A stretch of 64,000 nt of DNA from Aureimonas mangrovi. Its GTDB lineage: Bacteria > Pseudomonadota > Alphaproteobacteria > Rhizobiales > Rhizobiaceae. Under the pieces are notes generated by a model. It was not told the DNA's origin and did no database searches. It saw nothing but the letters and a program-made list of their open reading frames with translations. Positions 1-8,274 of the stretch are shown here, one piece after another (within the stretch, counting starts at the first letter, position 1; each line of letters starts with the position of its first letter). The stretch lies in assembly GCF_014058705.1 (NCBI RefSeq), contig NZ_CP059692.1:2175001-2239000 (forward strand), in the 5' to 3' direction. Both the position numbers and the translations under genes were made by a program.

Positions 1-567
1 CTCAGCAGAAACGCCAACGGCTTTCTGGCCCCTATGGTGACGCTTCTGTTCGGTCAGGGCTGTCGCATGGGAGAGGCCGTCGTGCTGGACGGCACCGACG
101 TGTCTCTTGAGCATCGGTTCGCGATCTTTAGAGACACCAAGAACGGCGAGGAGCGGCGCGTCACGCTGATCCCGCGTGTGGTGGCAGCACTGTCGACCCT
201 GCCGACGATCGGCGTTCCTGGGCCCGTTTTCCGCCGACTGGACGGCCTCCCGTTCCATTCCGGGAAGAACAGCGGCGGGCAGATCAAAAGCGCCTTCAGG
301 ACAGCCGTAAAGGACGCCGGGCTAGACGATTCGCGCTTCACCCCGCACGTATGCCGTCATAGCTGGGCGACGTGGTTCTACGCCCAGACGAAGGATGTCC
401 GCCGCCTTCAGGACGAGGGTGGATGGAAGTCGGGAGAATGGCAACGCTACACGAAGCTCGGCACCGCCGATCTGGGCCGCAGCGCACAGACGAAGGGTTG
501 GGATTTCCGAGAAGTGGGGGAAAATCGGGGGAAAAAGAAGCGGAAAGCCCACGCCGCAGCGGCTTAG
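1..567 (+). CDS. Tyrosine recombinase/integrase, C-terminal part (5' end outside window)
   Basis: The reading frame is open from base 1, so the gene begins left of the window; 188 residues are visible. They form the catalytic domain of a phage-type tyrosine recombinase. The active-site residues can be placed: first Arg about residue 22 (GCRMGEA), Lys about 47, HxxR at 116-119 (HVCRH), Trp142 in the H/W position, and the nucleophile Tyr150 (QRYTK). The tail is basic (GKKKRK). The stop lies 11 bases before a 3' half-copy of tRNA-Val, so the gene sits at the right end of an integrated element and presumably catalyses its integration and excision. The element itself lies off the left edge. The catalytic part looks intact; whether the N-terminal domain is complete cannot be seen. 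Confidence 0.92.
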   Translation, partial: LSRNANGFLAPMVTLLFGQGCRMGEAVVLDGTDVSLEHRFAIFRDTKNGEERRVTLIPRVVAALSTLPTIGVPGPVFRRLDGLPFHSGKNSGGQIKSAFRTAVKDAGLDDSRFTPHVCRHSWATWFYAQTKDVRRLQDEGGWKSGEWQRYTKLGTADLGRSAQTKGWDFREVGENRGKKKRKAHAAAA

Positions 568-578
568 GCGTGGTTTTT

Positions 579-628
579 CTCCCTTCACACGGGAGGGGTC
601 ACAGGTTCAATCCCTGTCGCGCCCACCA
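579..628 (+). other. 3' half of tRNA-Val(CAC): attachment site (attR) of the integrated element
   Basis: The sequence folds as the 3' part of a tRNA. It has an anticodon arm CTCCC/GGGAG (579-583/591-595) with a 7-base loop carrying anticodon CAC, a GGGTC variable region, a T arm ACAGG-TTCAATC-CCTGT (601-617), the 3' acceptor strand CGCGCCC (618-624) and an encoded ACCA. No D arm or 5' acceptor strand precedes it; the integrase stop codon is 11 bases away. This is what remains at the distal junction when an element inserts in a tRNA gene. An intact tRNA-Val(CAC) would be expected to the left, at the other end of the element. Confidence 0.85.
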
Positions 629-744
629 TCATATCCAGCATTGGGGCGGAAGCGGCACGACAGCGCACGTCCTCGCCTGCTTGCCGCCTCACGCCCGCCA
701 TCCCCTTCCGGTCCCAGCGGATGGGCGGTGACCGCGTTCGCCCC

Positions 745-2202
745 CTATCGCGACTGGCGGTCCTTCAGCTCGGCAAGGTCCCTGCGCGTCTCGCGCAAGG
801 CTTCCCAAAGGAAGGCCGTCAGCTGGTCGGGCCGCAGCCACTGCCGGCTCTCGGCCTCTTCCGGCTCATCCAGCCCCCAGGCGCCGCAATCCAGCCCTTC
901 CGCCTCGAAGGCGGCACGCACGTCCTGCGCCAGCCAGCCCGCGTGGCGGCGCACGCCGGCGCGGGGCCGTTCCTCGGTCAGCGTGCGCTCGACGAACATC
1001 TCGTTGCCCTGCGCATCCTCTCCGTCCGGAACCTTCTCGACGCCTGTTTCGACAACCTCCATCCCACCGATCTTCCATCGATAGAGAATCGGCGCCACCG
1101 CATCCACGATCCGGGCAGCGCTCGCGCCGATGGGCCCCTCGACATTCTTGTCGCGCGCATCCGATGTGTTGATCGCTCCCGTCGCCGCATAGATCGTCGA
1201 CCAGCGGCGGGTCGCCGAGCCGACCGGATGGGCATTGTCCGTGGCCGGGCCGACGGCGCCGTCGGCGACCGTCAGCTTATGCACGGGTTCCGTCGTTCCG
1301 ATGCCGACGCGGTTTGTCTGGGTGTTCACGGCAAGGCCCCACCAACTCGAGGAACCATTGGTCAGGGCAATGCCCACGCCCGGACGCGCACGCAACTGCC
1401 CGACATATTCGGGAGCGGCCGAATTCGCACCAGCGGAGAGGACGATCGCCGCCTCGCCCGGTTGGCGATGAATGTGCATGACGCCTGGCGCGATACCGGA
1501 GGCGCCGCAGCTGACGGCTCCGTCGAAGCGCACCGAAGCGGGGATGTCCACCGTACCGCTCTGATGGTTGACCCCGAAGGCCGTGCGCCACGTGGCCCCG
1601 TCCGCCGAAACCTTCACTGAAAGGTCGTCGCTTCCCGTAAGCCCGATCTCGGCGCGCCCGGACCAGCCGCTCTGAAACAGAAGGCTTGCCGTGTTGGCGG
1701 ACGCTTCTTTGTTCATCACAAGGCGCAGATCGCCATCGCCGCCGTCGCTCGCGGCGCGCGCTGCCCAGAGCGCCTTGTTGAGGCGTGCGGAAAAGGGGTT
1801 CTGCGGGTCGGCGGCCGTCCCGATGCCGAGACGCTCCAGATGCTGAAGACCATCCACGGTCTCTGCGATCGGCGACCAGCCGCCATCGACGAAGCGGCAG
1901 AACAAATCCTCAGCCTCAACGAACGCAAGCCAGCCGATGCGCGGCCGAACGATGAGCCAGGCCCCGTCCCGCCACGTGGCGACCCCCCGCTCCTGCCCCG
2001 CCCAGACGCCGCTCGCACCGTCCGCGACGATGTGGCGCTCGCCCTCGGTCGGATGCTCCGGCGGTACGGTTCGATCGCGATCGATGACGGCAAGTTGCAC
2101 CAGCGCGTCGAGCGTCGCCAGCGCCTCGTTGTGTGTCACGTGCTTCTGGGCCTGCGAGGGCAGGATGTAGGGAAGATCGAGATTGGGCGTGGACTGTTCC
2201 AT
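745..2202 (-). CDS. DUF2793 / peptidase S74 tail-fibre-like protein
   Basis: 485 residues from the ATG at 2202, which has AAGGTGAG as ribosome binding site; a longer frame upstream is less likely. The N-terminal ~115 residues (LPYILPSQAQKHVTHNEAL) match the DUF2793 module of phage and gene-transfer-agent fibre proteins. The C-terminal ~140 residues are an intramolecular chaperone (peptidase S74) domain. It opens with a Ser-Lys pair at about 347 and 352 (SDARDK) and later has the typical AQDV helix; in this family the chaperone is released by self-cleavage in front of the Ser. No other virion genes are nearby. The gene lies just outside the attachment site, so it may belong to a second, degraded element or be a detached spike gene. 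Rhodobacter GTA head-spike proteins carry DUF2793, as far as I recall. Confidence 0.8.
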   Translation of the reverse strand: MEQSTPNLDLPYILPSQAQKHVTHNEALATLDALVQLAVIDRDRTVPPEHPTEGERHIVADGASGVWAGQERGVATWRDGAWLIVRPRIGWLAFVEAEDLFCRFVDGGWSPIAETVDGLQHLERLGIGTAADPQNPFSARLNKALWAARAASDGGDGDLRLVMNKEASANTASLLFQSGWSGRAEIGLTGSDDLSVKVSADGATWRTAFGVNHQSGTVDIPASVRFDGAVSCGASGIAPGVMHIHRQPGEAAIVLSAGANSAAPEYVGQLRARPGVGIALTNGSSSWWGLAVNTQTNRVGIGTTEPVHKLTVADGAVGPATDNAHPVGSATRRWSTIYAATGAINTSDARDKNVEGPIGASAARIVDAVAPILYRWKIGGMEVVETGVEKVPDGEDAQGNEMFVERTLTEERPRAGVRRHAGWLAQDVRAAFEAEGLDCGAWGLDEPEEAESRQWLRPDQLTAFLWEALRETRRDLAELKDRQSR

Positions 2203-2298
2203 GGCACTCACCTTCAAGGGACGATGCCCGAAGGTAACGGCGCCGCCGCAGGGCGGGGATAAGATCACCGGCCTTCGAGGCCGCGATCAGAAGAACTC

Positions 2299-4548
2299 TT
2301 ACTGTGCCGTCGAGATTGCGAGGTCGTGGATTCCCATGCCGATCGCGCGAGTGTCACTGTTGACTCCGGCCGATTGAGGCGTGGCCTCGGGCCGCGTCCG
2401 GAAACGGATCTCCAGCCGGCCGTCTTCGCCGACGGTGCCGGCGGCCAGGGCGATGTCCAGTCTTTGGGTCGCGGCCTGGGGCCCGTAGACGAACTCGCCG
2501 CAGACCACGCCGTTGCATTCCACCAGGAGAGAGCGTTCGGGAATGTTCGGGCCGAGGAGCATCCGGGTCTCCATCTCAAGGGATAGTGCGCCGCCGGTCG
2601 CGCCTGTCAGATGGAAGCGCAACGCCGCCTCGCCGCCCGACCATGTTCCCCAGCTCTCCGGCCGGTTCCACCCGCCGTCGAAGTGGAAGCTTCCGCTGGC
2701 CTCGTTGGAGAACCGGATCGGGCCGCTGCCGACGGCATAGGTGTAGACGTCCAGCCGCTCGCCCGGTCGGATCTGCGGGACCTCCCCGCCGCAACAGCCG
2801 GCGAGAGGGAACGTCCACCAACGCTGGTCCTCGCTGACGAAGGGTTCCTCGGGCAGGGCCTGCGTCAGTCCGGCCGTGAGTTGGCTGAGGTCTTCCGGCG
2901 TGTAGCCGAAGCCATCGATCAAGATCGCGCCAAAACCGGCCGCATGTGTGCTGGCGATCATCTCTGTAGGCGGCTGCTGTTCGACGAACCGACCCCAGTT
3001 GTACCCCTCGCGCCCGCGGCTGGCGCCAGCCGAGAACCGCAGCGTGTCCGTCAGGAGGAAGGGCTTGAGGTAGTCGTAGTCCACTGTTCGCTGGATCGGC
3101 GGATGCTCGGGATACCAGGTCACGGGCATCTGGAATACCGCGGCGCCCCCCCCGAGCCTGCCTTCCATCTCCGCGAAATAACGCTTCATCGCATCATAGC
3201 TGGCGATGGGTGCGTCACGCTCCTGCCGCGCCATGCCCAGCGGGACGGCGTCGAAGAGGAAGGCTGCTCCCAGCAGGACGGCGATACCGCGTCTCAGCCA
3301 GTCACGCCTGAAACGCCGCAATACGAGCTGGAGAGCCCATGCCGATCCGATCAGGCAGAGGAAGGCGAAGAACGGCAATGTCCGGTTGAGCGCGCGGATG
3401 CTCTGGGCGAAATAATAGGAGAAGATCGTCCCAAGCCCGGTCGAGATCGTGAAGACAAGAAGAGCCACCGCCAGCAACGCGGCAATGGCGACGGTCCGCT
3501 CTGTCGACAGGGGGGCAACATCCTTCGAGACACCCGACGAGCGCCGCGACAACGCTAGGAACAATGTGGCCAGACCGATGAGACCGAGCACGCCGATATA
3601 TTGATGGCGCACCTCGCTCTGCGGAACCTGCATCTCCTGATTGAAGATCCTGGCGCGCTCCCGAACCGGCGCGAGCCGATGTCGCTCGCTTGGAAGGACG
3701 ATCTGCGTCAGGTTCGTTGAATAGTACTGGACGTTGGAAGGCGATCGCGTGCCACTGTCGACCGTTCCGTTCTGGGCCTGGTGGATCAGACGCGGAACCT
3801 GTTCGGCCACGAATGTTCCCGCCGTTGCCATGAGGAGAGCGCAGACTACGCCGATGTTCCGTAACTTCGCGTGCGACGAGAAGGCGATGGCGGCCGCCAC
3901 GAGGCTGAGGATCGAGAAGAAGACCCCGTTATAGGGTGTCTGCAGGGTGATGAGGACGGCGACCAGAAGCGCGAACAGCAATCGCCTTCGCCCCTCTTTT
4001 GTCCCGAACCCCATCTGATCCCGGGCAGCCCAGAACAGGATGAGCACCGCGGGTGGGATCAGAAAGTATGTACCGTTCGTCAGGTGCGCCACCCCGCGAA
4101 AGAGGTGATAGGGCAGAAAGGCGAAGACCAGCGCGCAGATCACCGCGGGCGCAGTGTCGAACGTCAGCCGACGCAGCGTCCAGAACGCCGAGAAGGCGAT
4201 CAGGTAGAAGCTTGCGAGGTAATAAAGGTTCATCGCGAGGCCGGCTTCGCCGGTCACAGCCGCGATCGGGCCCATGATCGCGTAGTTCAGGGAATCGAAG
4301 CGCGGAAAGTCCAGACGGTCATACGCGAACGGGTAGCCGAGGCGGTCGTTGAAGAAGAGCCAGCCCGTCTCGGCGACATTCTTGATCTGGACCAGCTTGT
4401 CGACTGCGTCTCCGGAGAACGTGTAAGCGACATCCAGCCGGCTCAACGGCATCGGCAGCACGAAGAGGAACAGGATGCTGACCAGGATGGCGATCAAGAC
4501 GTATGATTGCGCTTCTGCGTTCTTCCGCGCGCCCGTGGCGTTCGCCAT
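2299..4548 (-). CDS. Polytopic membrane protein, probable GT-C type glycosyltransferase or sugar translocase
   Basis: 749 residues from the ATG at 4548, which has AGGGA eight bases upstream; an in-frame ATG at 4566 is the alternative. The N-terminal ~570 residues contain roughly a dozen hydrophobic segments. An acidic loop after the first of them (RLDVAYTFSGD) is where lipid-linked-sugar glycosyltransferases carry catalytic Asp. The C-terminal ~150 residues are soluble and beta-rich, probably periplasmic. It is the last gene of a minus-strand run with a GT2 enzyme, two methyltransferases and a YbhN-type protein, so a role in a surface polysaccharide or glycolipid is likely. The exact donor and acceptor cannot be read. 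An open frame continues upstream to 5019, but that stretch is a shadow of the methyltransferase gene. Confidence 0.6.
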   Translation of the reverse strand: MANATGARKNAEAQSYVLIAILVSILFLFVLPMPLSRLDVAYTFSGDAVDKLVQIKNVAETGWLFFNDRLGYPFAYDRLDFPRFDSLNYAIMGPIAAVTGEAGLAMNLYYLASFYLIAFSAFWTLRRLTFDTAPAVICALVFAFLPYHLFRGVAHLTNGTYFLIPPAVLILFWAARDQMGFGTKEGRRRLLFALLVAVLITLQTPYNGVFFSILSLVAAAIAFSSHAKLRNIGVVCALLMATAGTFVAEQVPRLIHQAQNGTVDSGTRSPSNVQYYSTNLTQIVLPSERHRLAPVRERARIFNQEMQVPQSEVRHQYIGVLGLIGLATLFLALSRRSSGVSKDVAPLSTERTVAIAALLAVALLVFTISTGLGTIFSYYFAQSIRALNRTLPFFAFLCLIGSAWALQLVLRRFRRDWLRRGIAVLLGAAFLFDAVPLGMARQERDAPIASYDAMKRYFAEMEGRLGGGAAVFQMPVTWYPEHPPIQRTVDYDYLKPFLLTDTLRFSAGASRGREGYNWGRFVEQQPPTEMIASTHAAGFGAILIDGFGYTPEDLSQLTAGLTQALPEEPFVSEDQRWWTFPLAGCCGGEVPQIRPGERLDVYTYAVGSGPIRFSNEASGSFHFDGGWNRPESWGTWSGGEAALRFHLTGATGGALSLEMETRMLLGPNIPERSLLVECNGVVCGEFVYGPQAATQRLDIALAAGTVGEDGRLEIRFRTRPEATPQSAGVNSDTRAIGMGIHDLAISTAQ

Positions 4549-4625
4549 CCCATAATTCCCTGCCATGACATCGATACCATCGGGCGACCCGCATCCGGCC
4601 GCCGCCCCGCGCCTTATTTTCCGTG

Positions 4626-5363
4626 CTACGCCTTCTGGCAGACGCAATAGACCGACAGGCCGAACGGCAGCCCGACATTGCGGTCGATCATGGAGACTTC
4701 TGCGCTCAGGACCTTGCGGAAGAGCCTGTCCACGGGACCCGGCATCAGGCCGCTCTGCTTGCGCGCCTTCCCGCCCTCGCCGTTGCCCTTCTTCAGAAAG
4801 CGGCTCGAAAGCCGCATGAGCGCCGCGACCGGGAACAGCACGCTGTTGAAGTATCCCGCTTTCACGACCCTCATCTCGGGCACCATGATCCGCGCGTAGT
4901 TCTTCGCCGTGTAGCGCCGGAAGTGGTGCAGCGCCACGTCGTGCTCGGAGAACAGGAACTGGTAGGCCGGCACGGTGGAGACGAAGAGGCCGCCCTCCTT
5001 CAGATGCTCGGCGATCCACCGCGCCGCCGCGCGATCATCCGGCAGGTGCTCGAGTACGTCGGTCGCCACGATCAGGTCGTAGCGCTGGTCGAGTTCCAGC
5101 GGAACGGGCTGGTCTATGATCCTGCGGACGCGGGCGATCTTGCGCAGCGAGCGAAGGCCCATCTCGTCGATCTCCAGCGCGTCCACCGTCCCGAACTTCA
5201 GGAGCGTGGGAATGTTCTGGCCGACCCCTGCGCCCAGATCGAGGATTTCGGCCGCCCGGCCCGGCACCCTCTCGGACAGCAGCGCTTCGAGGAGCTTGAT
5301 ACGGCCGAACTTCAACCAGTTCCGGCTTTCAGCCTCGTACTGGCTGTAGGCTTCGTCATCCAT
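4626..5363 (-). CDS. SAM-dependent methyltransferase (class I)
   Basis: 245 residues from the ATG at 5363. That start is preceded by AGAGGGA, and its ATGGATGA overlaps the stop codon of the upstream YbhN-type gene, so translation is probably coupled. Motif I is clear at residues 40-50 (ILDLGAGVGQN), the acidic residue that binds ribose follows in ALEIDEMG, and VATDVLEHLP matches the post-I region of type-11/12 methyltransferases. The C-terminal third, with hydrophobic and basic stretches, resembles methyltransferases encoded in glycan and glycolipid clusters. The substrate is unknown; from the neighbours, a sugar or lipid-linked intermediate is plausible. Confidence 0.85.
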   Translation of the reverse strand: MDDEAYSQYEAESRNWLKFGRIKLLEALLSERVPGRAAEILDLGAGVGQNIPTLLKFGTVDALEIDEMGLRSLRKIARVRRIIDQPVPLELDQRYDLIVATDVLEHLPDDRAAARWIAEHLKEGGLFVSTVPAYQFLFSEHDVALHHFRRYTAKNYARIMVPEMRVVKAGYFNSVLFPVAALMRLSSRFLKKGNGEGGKARKQSGLMPGPVDRLFRKVLSAEVSMIDRNVGLPFGLSVYCVCQKA

Positions 5364-6294
5364 GGTGGATCCCTCTTTGCGCGGCCCCATGCTTGCGCAG
5401 CATCGCGAACAGGAAGAACAGCGCGTCTCCGAAGACCGTGACGAGCCGCAAGAGAGCCGCGGTCAGGATCGCCCCGCTCGTCGGCATCGTCGCGGCCAGG
5501 CCGCCGACCACGACCAGTTCGCGAATCCCGATACCGGACGGCGCCCCCGGCGTGAGCGTCGAGACGATCCAAGCGACGGCGAAGAGCCCGACGAGCGCGG
5601 GCCAGCGCTCGGCCGGCACGGGCTGGTCGCTCACGACCTGTGCGACGCACACGAGGATCACCCCGCCGGCGAGGAAGAACAGCGCGTGATAGAGGCCGAC
5701 CGGCCAGAGGTCCCGCGCCCTCAGAGAGCCGATCTGGACGGCCGCGCCGGGCCACAGCCGCTTCAGAACGGGCGGGCCAAGGACCGGCAGGCAGACGACG
5801 GCCGCGAAGACGACCGCCATCGCCGCAAGGACCCAGCGCAGATCGACCGCCTGGTTCCCCGCCGCCGCAGCGCCCAAGGCAATCGTGCCCGCAACGAAGA
5901 CCAGCGAGGCGAGTTCGAAAACCGTCGAGAGCAGCAGGCTTGCATGCGACCAGCCGGCCTGTCGGCCGACCAGCTGGCGACCCGCGAACTGGGCGACATT
6001 GCCGGGAATGTATTTGGCGATCTGCGTGCGGGCGTAGATCGTGACGGCCTCGCTTCGCTCGACGCGCGGCTCGCCAGCCCAGGTCAGCAGGCGGCGCCAC
6101 GCAAGGGCCAGCACCACGCCGAGCGCGGCGTATAGCCCGACGCAAGCGAGGAGGATCGCCAGTCCCGAGGCGTCAGGCCGGAACGCGAGCAGCGGCTCTC
6201 GTTCACGCCACAGCAACGCGGCGACGAAGAGAAGCGAGACGACCGCAAGAACGGAGCCGGCCGCCTTTGCCCATTTGCCGGCCTCAGCGCGCAT
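5356..6294 (-). CDS. YbhN/AglD-like (UPF0104) flippase-type membrane protein
   Basis: 312 residues with about eight hydrophobic segments. Typical features of the lysylphosphatidylglycerol-synthase-TM/UPF0104 family are present: YARTQIAKYIPGNVAQF near residues 87-103 and the Pro/Gly-rich TPGAPSGIGIRELV near 250-263. Members are implicated in moving or attaching lipid-linked groups across the inner membrane. The ATG overlaps the end of the upstream methyltransferase gene by 11 bases, and the 3' end overlaps the next methyltransferase, so the three genes are translationally coupled. The function here is inferred from context: surface glycan or glycolipid export. Confidence 0.8.
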   Translation of the reverse strand: MRAEAGKWAKAAGSVLAVVSLLFVAALLWREREPLLAFRPDASGLAILLACVGLYAALGVVLALAWRRLLTWAGEPRVERSEAVTIYARTQIAKYIPGNVAQFAGRQLVGRQAGWSHASLLLSTVFELASLVFVAGTIALGAAAAGNQAVDLRWVLAAMAVVFAAVVCLPVLGPPVLKRLWPGAAVQIGSLRARDLWPVGLYHALFFLAGGVILVCVAQVVSDQPVPAERWPALVGLFAVAWIVSTLTPGAPSGIGIRELVVVGGLAATMPTSGAILTAALLRLVTVFGDALFFLFAMLRKHGAAQRGIHHG

Positions 6295-6913
6295 TCGGCC
6301 GGCAGAGGACGACCGTCCAGGGTATGGGCGAGCGCACCGCGACGGGCGTGAAATGCCGGCCGATGAAGCGCAGGAAGCCGCGCTTGCTCCAATGCTGGAA
6401 GTGACCGGGGCTGTTTCCCCACTCCTTCATGTAGACGCCGCGCGAAAAGTTCAGGACGCGCCACAGCGGTTCGCGCGGAACGCTCAGGAGATAATACTCG
6501 GCGTTCAGGGCGGCGAGCGCGTCCAGGCCGCGCTGCGGGGCGTCGAGATGCTCAAGCACCTCGCAGCAGACGACCATCTGCGGCGGAACTTCGGGCGGGG
6601 TCATCGTCATGACGTTCTGCGTCGCGAAGGTCACCCGGTCGGACGAGACATTTGCCTGCGCTTCGGCCACGCACGTCGCAGAAATGTCAGTGGCATGGAT
6701 GCGGGCACTGGTCGCCTGAAGCAGGAGTTCGACGATATGCCCCTCGCCGCAGCCGACCTCCAGCACCGTCTTCGGGTCGGCCTGACGGGCGAAGTCGGAC
6801 ACGGCGGCATCGAACTGGCCGACGAGCCAGCGCGCGAGCGGATTGCCGGAATCGTACTTGTCGCTCGCCGTTCCGATGACGAGACCGTCTTCGATCCTGA
6901 CCTTGCTCGACAT
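6284..6913 (-). CDS. SAM-dependent methyltransferase (type 11)
   Basis: 209 residues; the start has AAGGAAACAGG in front of it. Motif I VLEVGCGEGH spans residues 50-59, the acidic ribose-binding residue follows in HATDIS, and CCEVLEHLD (about 115-123) is the family's post-II motif. The C-terminal half has the SVPREPLWR and GHFQHWSKRGF stretches seen in methyltransferases next to glycosyltransferases and YbhN-type proteins. It is the second gene of the run, about 80 bases after the GT2 gene and overlapping the flippase-like gene. The substrate is unknown. Confidence 0.85.
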   Translation of the reverse strand: MSSKVRIEDGLVIGTASDKYDSGNPLARWLVGQFDAAVSDFARQADPKTVLEVGCGEGHIVELLLQATSARIHATDISATCVAEAQANVSSDRVTFATQNVMTMTPPEVPPQMVVCCEVLEHLDAPQRGLDALAALNAEYYLLSVPREPLWRVLNFSRGVYMKEWGNSPGHFQHWSKRGFLRFIGRHFTPVAVRSPIPWTVVLCRPNAR

Positions 6914-6995
6914 CCTGTTTCCTTCAAAGGCGGCTTGACGGTTCGACCGGCGCGCGCGCTGCCCACATGTTCGCAGGGGTTACGGACGTCCAGCG

Positions 6996-8021
6996 CTAGG
7001 ATGCGAATGCCACGTCCAGCTTCTTCGGTCGTTGAGCCGCTTCTGCGGTCACGTTCCCGACGATCAGGTCGCCGACATTTCGTGCCTTGGACAGGCGGAT
7101 CAGCAACTCGGCAATGACGCCGAGCGATATCATCTGCACCGAGAAGATCATCAGGAGGAAGCCGAGGAAGAAGAGCGGCCGATGACCGATCGGTTGTCCC
7201 GCCAGCCACAGGATGCTCAGATAGCCGAGGATCGCGGTGCCGATCAGGCCCAGGATGACGCCGAGCCCGCCGAACATGTGACCGGGGCGATGCAGATAAC
7301 GCGTGGTCGCCACGATCGTGATGAGGTCGAGGAAACCGCGGGCATAGCGCTCCAGTCCGTATTTCGTCTTGCCGTGGCGACGCGGATGATGCTCGACCTC
7401 GATCTCTCCGACGCGAAAACCGGCATCGTTGGCAAAGACGGGGATATAGCGGTGCAGTTCGCCATACAGACGCAGCTGCTCGATCACCTCACGGCGATAG
7501 GCCTTGAAACCGCAATTGAAATCGTTCAGCGGAACACCGCTCATCCAGGCGGTCGTCCGATTGAAGAGCTTCGACGGGACGGTCTTGGACGGCGGATCGT
7601 TGCGCTTGCGCTTCCAGCCGGAAACGAGGTCGTAGCCTTCGTCCAGCTTTTCGAGGAAACGCTGGATCTCCTTCGGATCGTCCTGCAGGTCGGCGTCCAT
7701 CGTGAAGATGACCTCACCCGTCGCCACCTTGAAGCCCGCCTCCAGTGCGACCGACTTGCCGAAATTGCGCCGCAGCTTCAGCGCCCGAACCCGACCGGGG
7801 TGAGTTTGCGCCAGCTCGCTCATCACCCCCCAGCTCCGGTCCGTGCTCCCGTCGTCCACGAAGATGATCTCCACCGACGAGACATGGTCTGCAGCCCCAT
7901 CGAAGATGCGCTCGGCGAGCGTGCGCAGGGTTTCCTCTTCGTCCTTCACGGGCACGACGACGCTGATGGCACGTTTTGCAATCGGTTGGGTCAAAAAGAC
8001 AGCCTCGAAGAGGAAGGGCAT
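6996..8021 (-). CDS. Glycosyltransferase family 2, dolichyl-phosphate-mannose-synthase/GtrB-like
   Basis: 341 residues from the ATG at 8021; an ATG at 8042 is possible, and neither has a good ribosome binding site. The N-terminal GT-A domain has SVVVPVKDEE, FVDDGSTD and the metal-binding DADLQDD. These are the signatures of DPM1/GtrB/ArnC enzymes that move a sugar from a nucleotide to polyprenyl phosphate on the cytoplasmic face. Two strong transmembrane segments near the C-terminus (about 235-295) anchor it, as in GtrB. It heads the minus-strand glycan run. The divergent neighbours manC and manB make GDP-mannose, so polyprenyl-phosphate-mannose is a reasonable guess for the product, but this is inference. 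Confidence 0.88.
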   Translation of the reverse strand: MPFLFEAVFLTQPIAKRAISVVVPVKDEEETLRTLAERIFDGAADHVSSVEIIFVDDGSTDRSWGVMSELAQTHPGRVRALKLRRNFGKSVALEAGFKVATGEVIFTMDADLQDDPKEIQRFLEKLDEGYDLVSGWKRKRNDPPSKTVPSKLFNRTTAWMSGVPLNDFNCGFKAYRREVIEQLRLYGELHRYIPVFANDAGFRVGEIEVEHHPRRHGKTKYGLERYARGFLDLITIVATTRYLHRPGHMFGGLGVILGLIGTAILGYLSILWLAGQPIGHRPLFFLGFLLMIFSVQMISLGVIAELLIRLSKARNVGDLIVGNVTAEAAQRPKKLDVAFAS

Positions 8022-8274
8022 CGACCGGCAGTTGCGAGCCACGGCCTGCCCGCTCCTCCGTCCTGATTTGAATGTCCTACGTCATTCATAGTCTTTGCAT
8101 AATTGCCGATTGTTTCGCGCACAAGTCATGACTTTACGATTATTGCGTGTATGTGAGGAACGTGTGGTGCCGCCCTCGCCGCCGTAGCGTTGTGCGCCAC
8201 CGGATGGACGGTTGCTTGCCGCCTTCCGGCGTGCCCTTTAACCAGACGAGAGAAGCAGGAGTGCGCGAGGAATC
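8022..8274. promoter_or_regulatory. Divergent promoter region between GT2 run and manC-manB
   Basis: About 250 bases between two divergently transcribed units. The middle (about 8080-8165) is clearly richer in A/T than the flanking genes, as expected for promoters. I could not assign confident -35/-10 pairs, and no convincing operator palindrome stands out. GAGGAATC just before 8275 is the manC ribosome binding site. Confidence 0.4.

Noticed and set aside
579-628. An intact tRNA gene
   Set aside because: The D arm and 5' acceptor strand are missing; the bases upstream are the integrase 3' end.
4549-5019. N-terminal extension of the large membrane protein
   Set aside because: This part overlaps the methyltransferase gene in another frame and reads as Arg-rich nonsense. 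The ATG at 4548 has a ribosome binding site.
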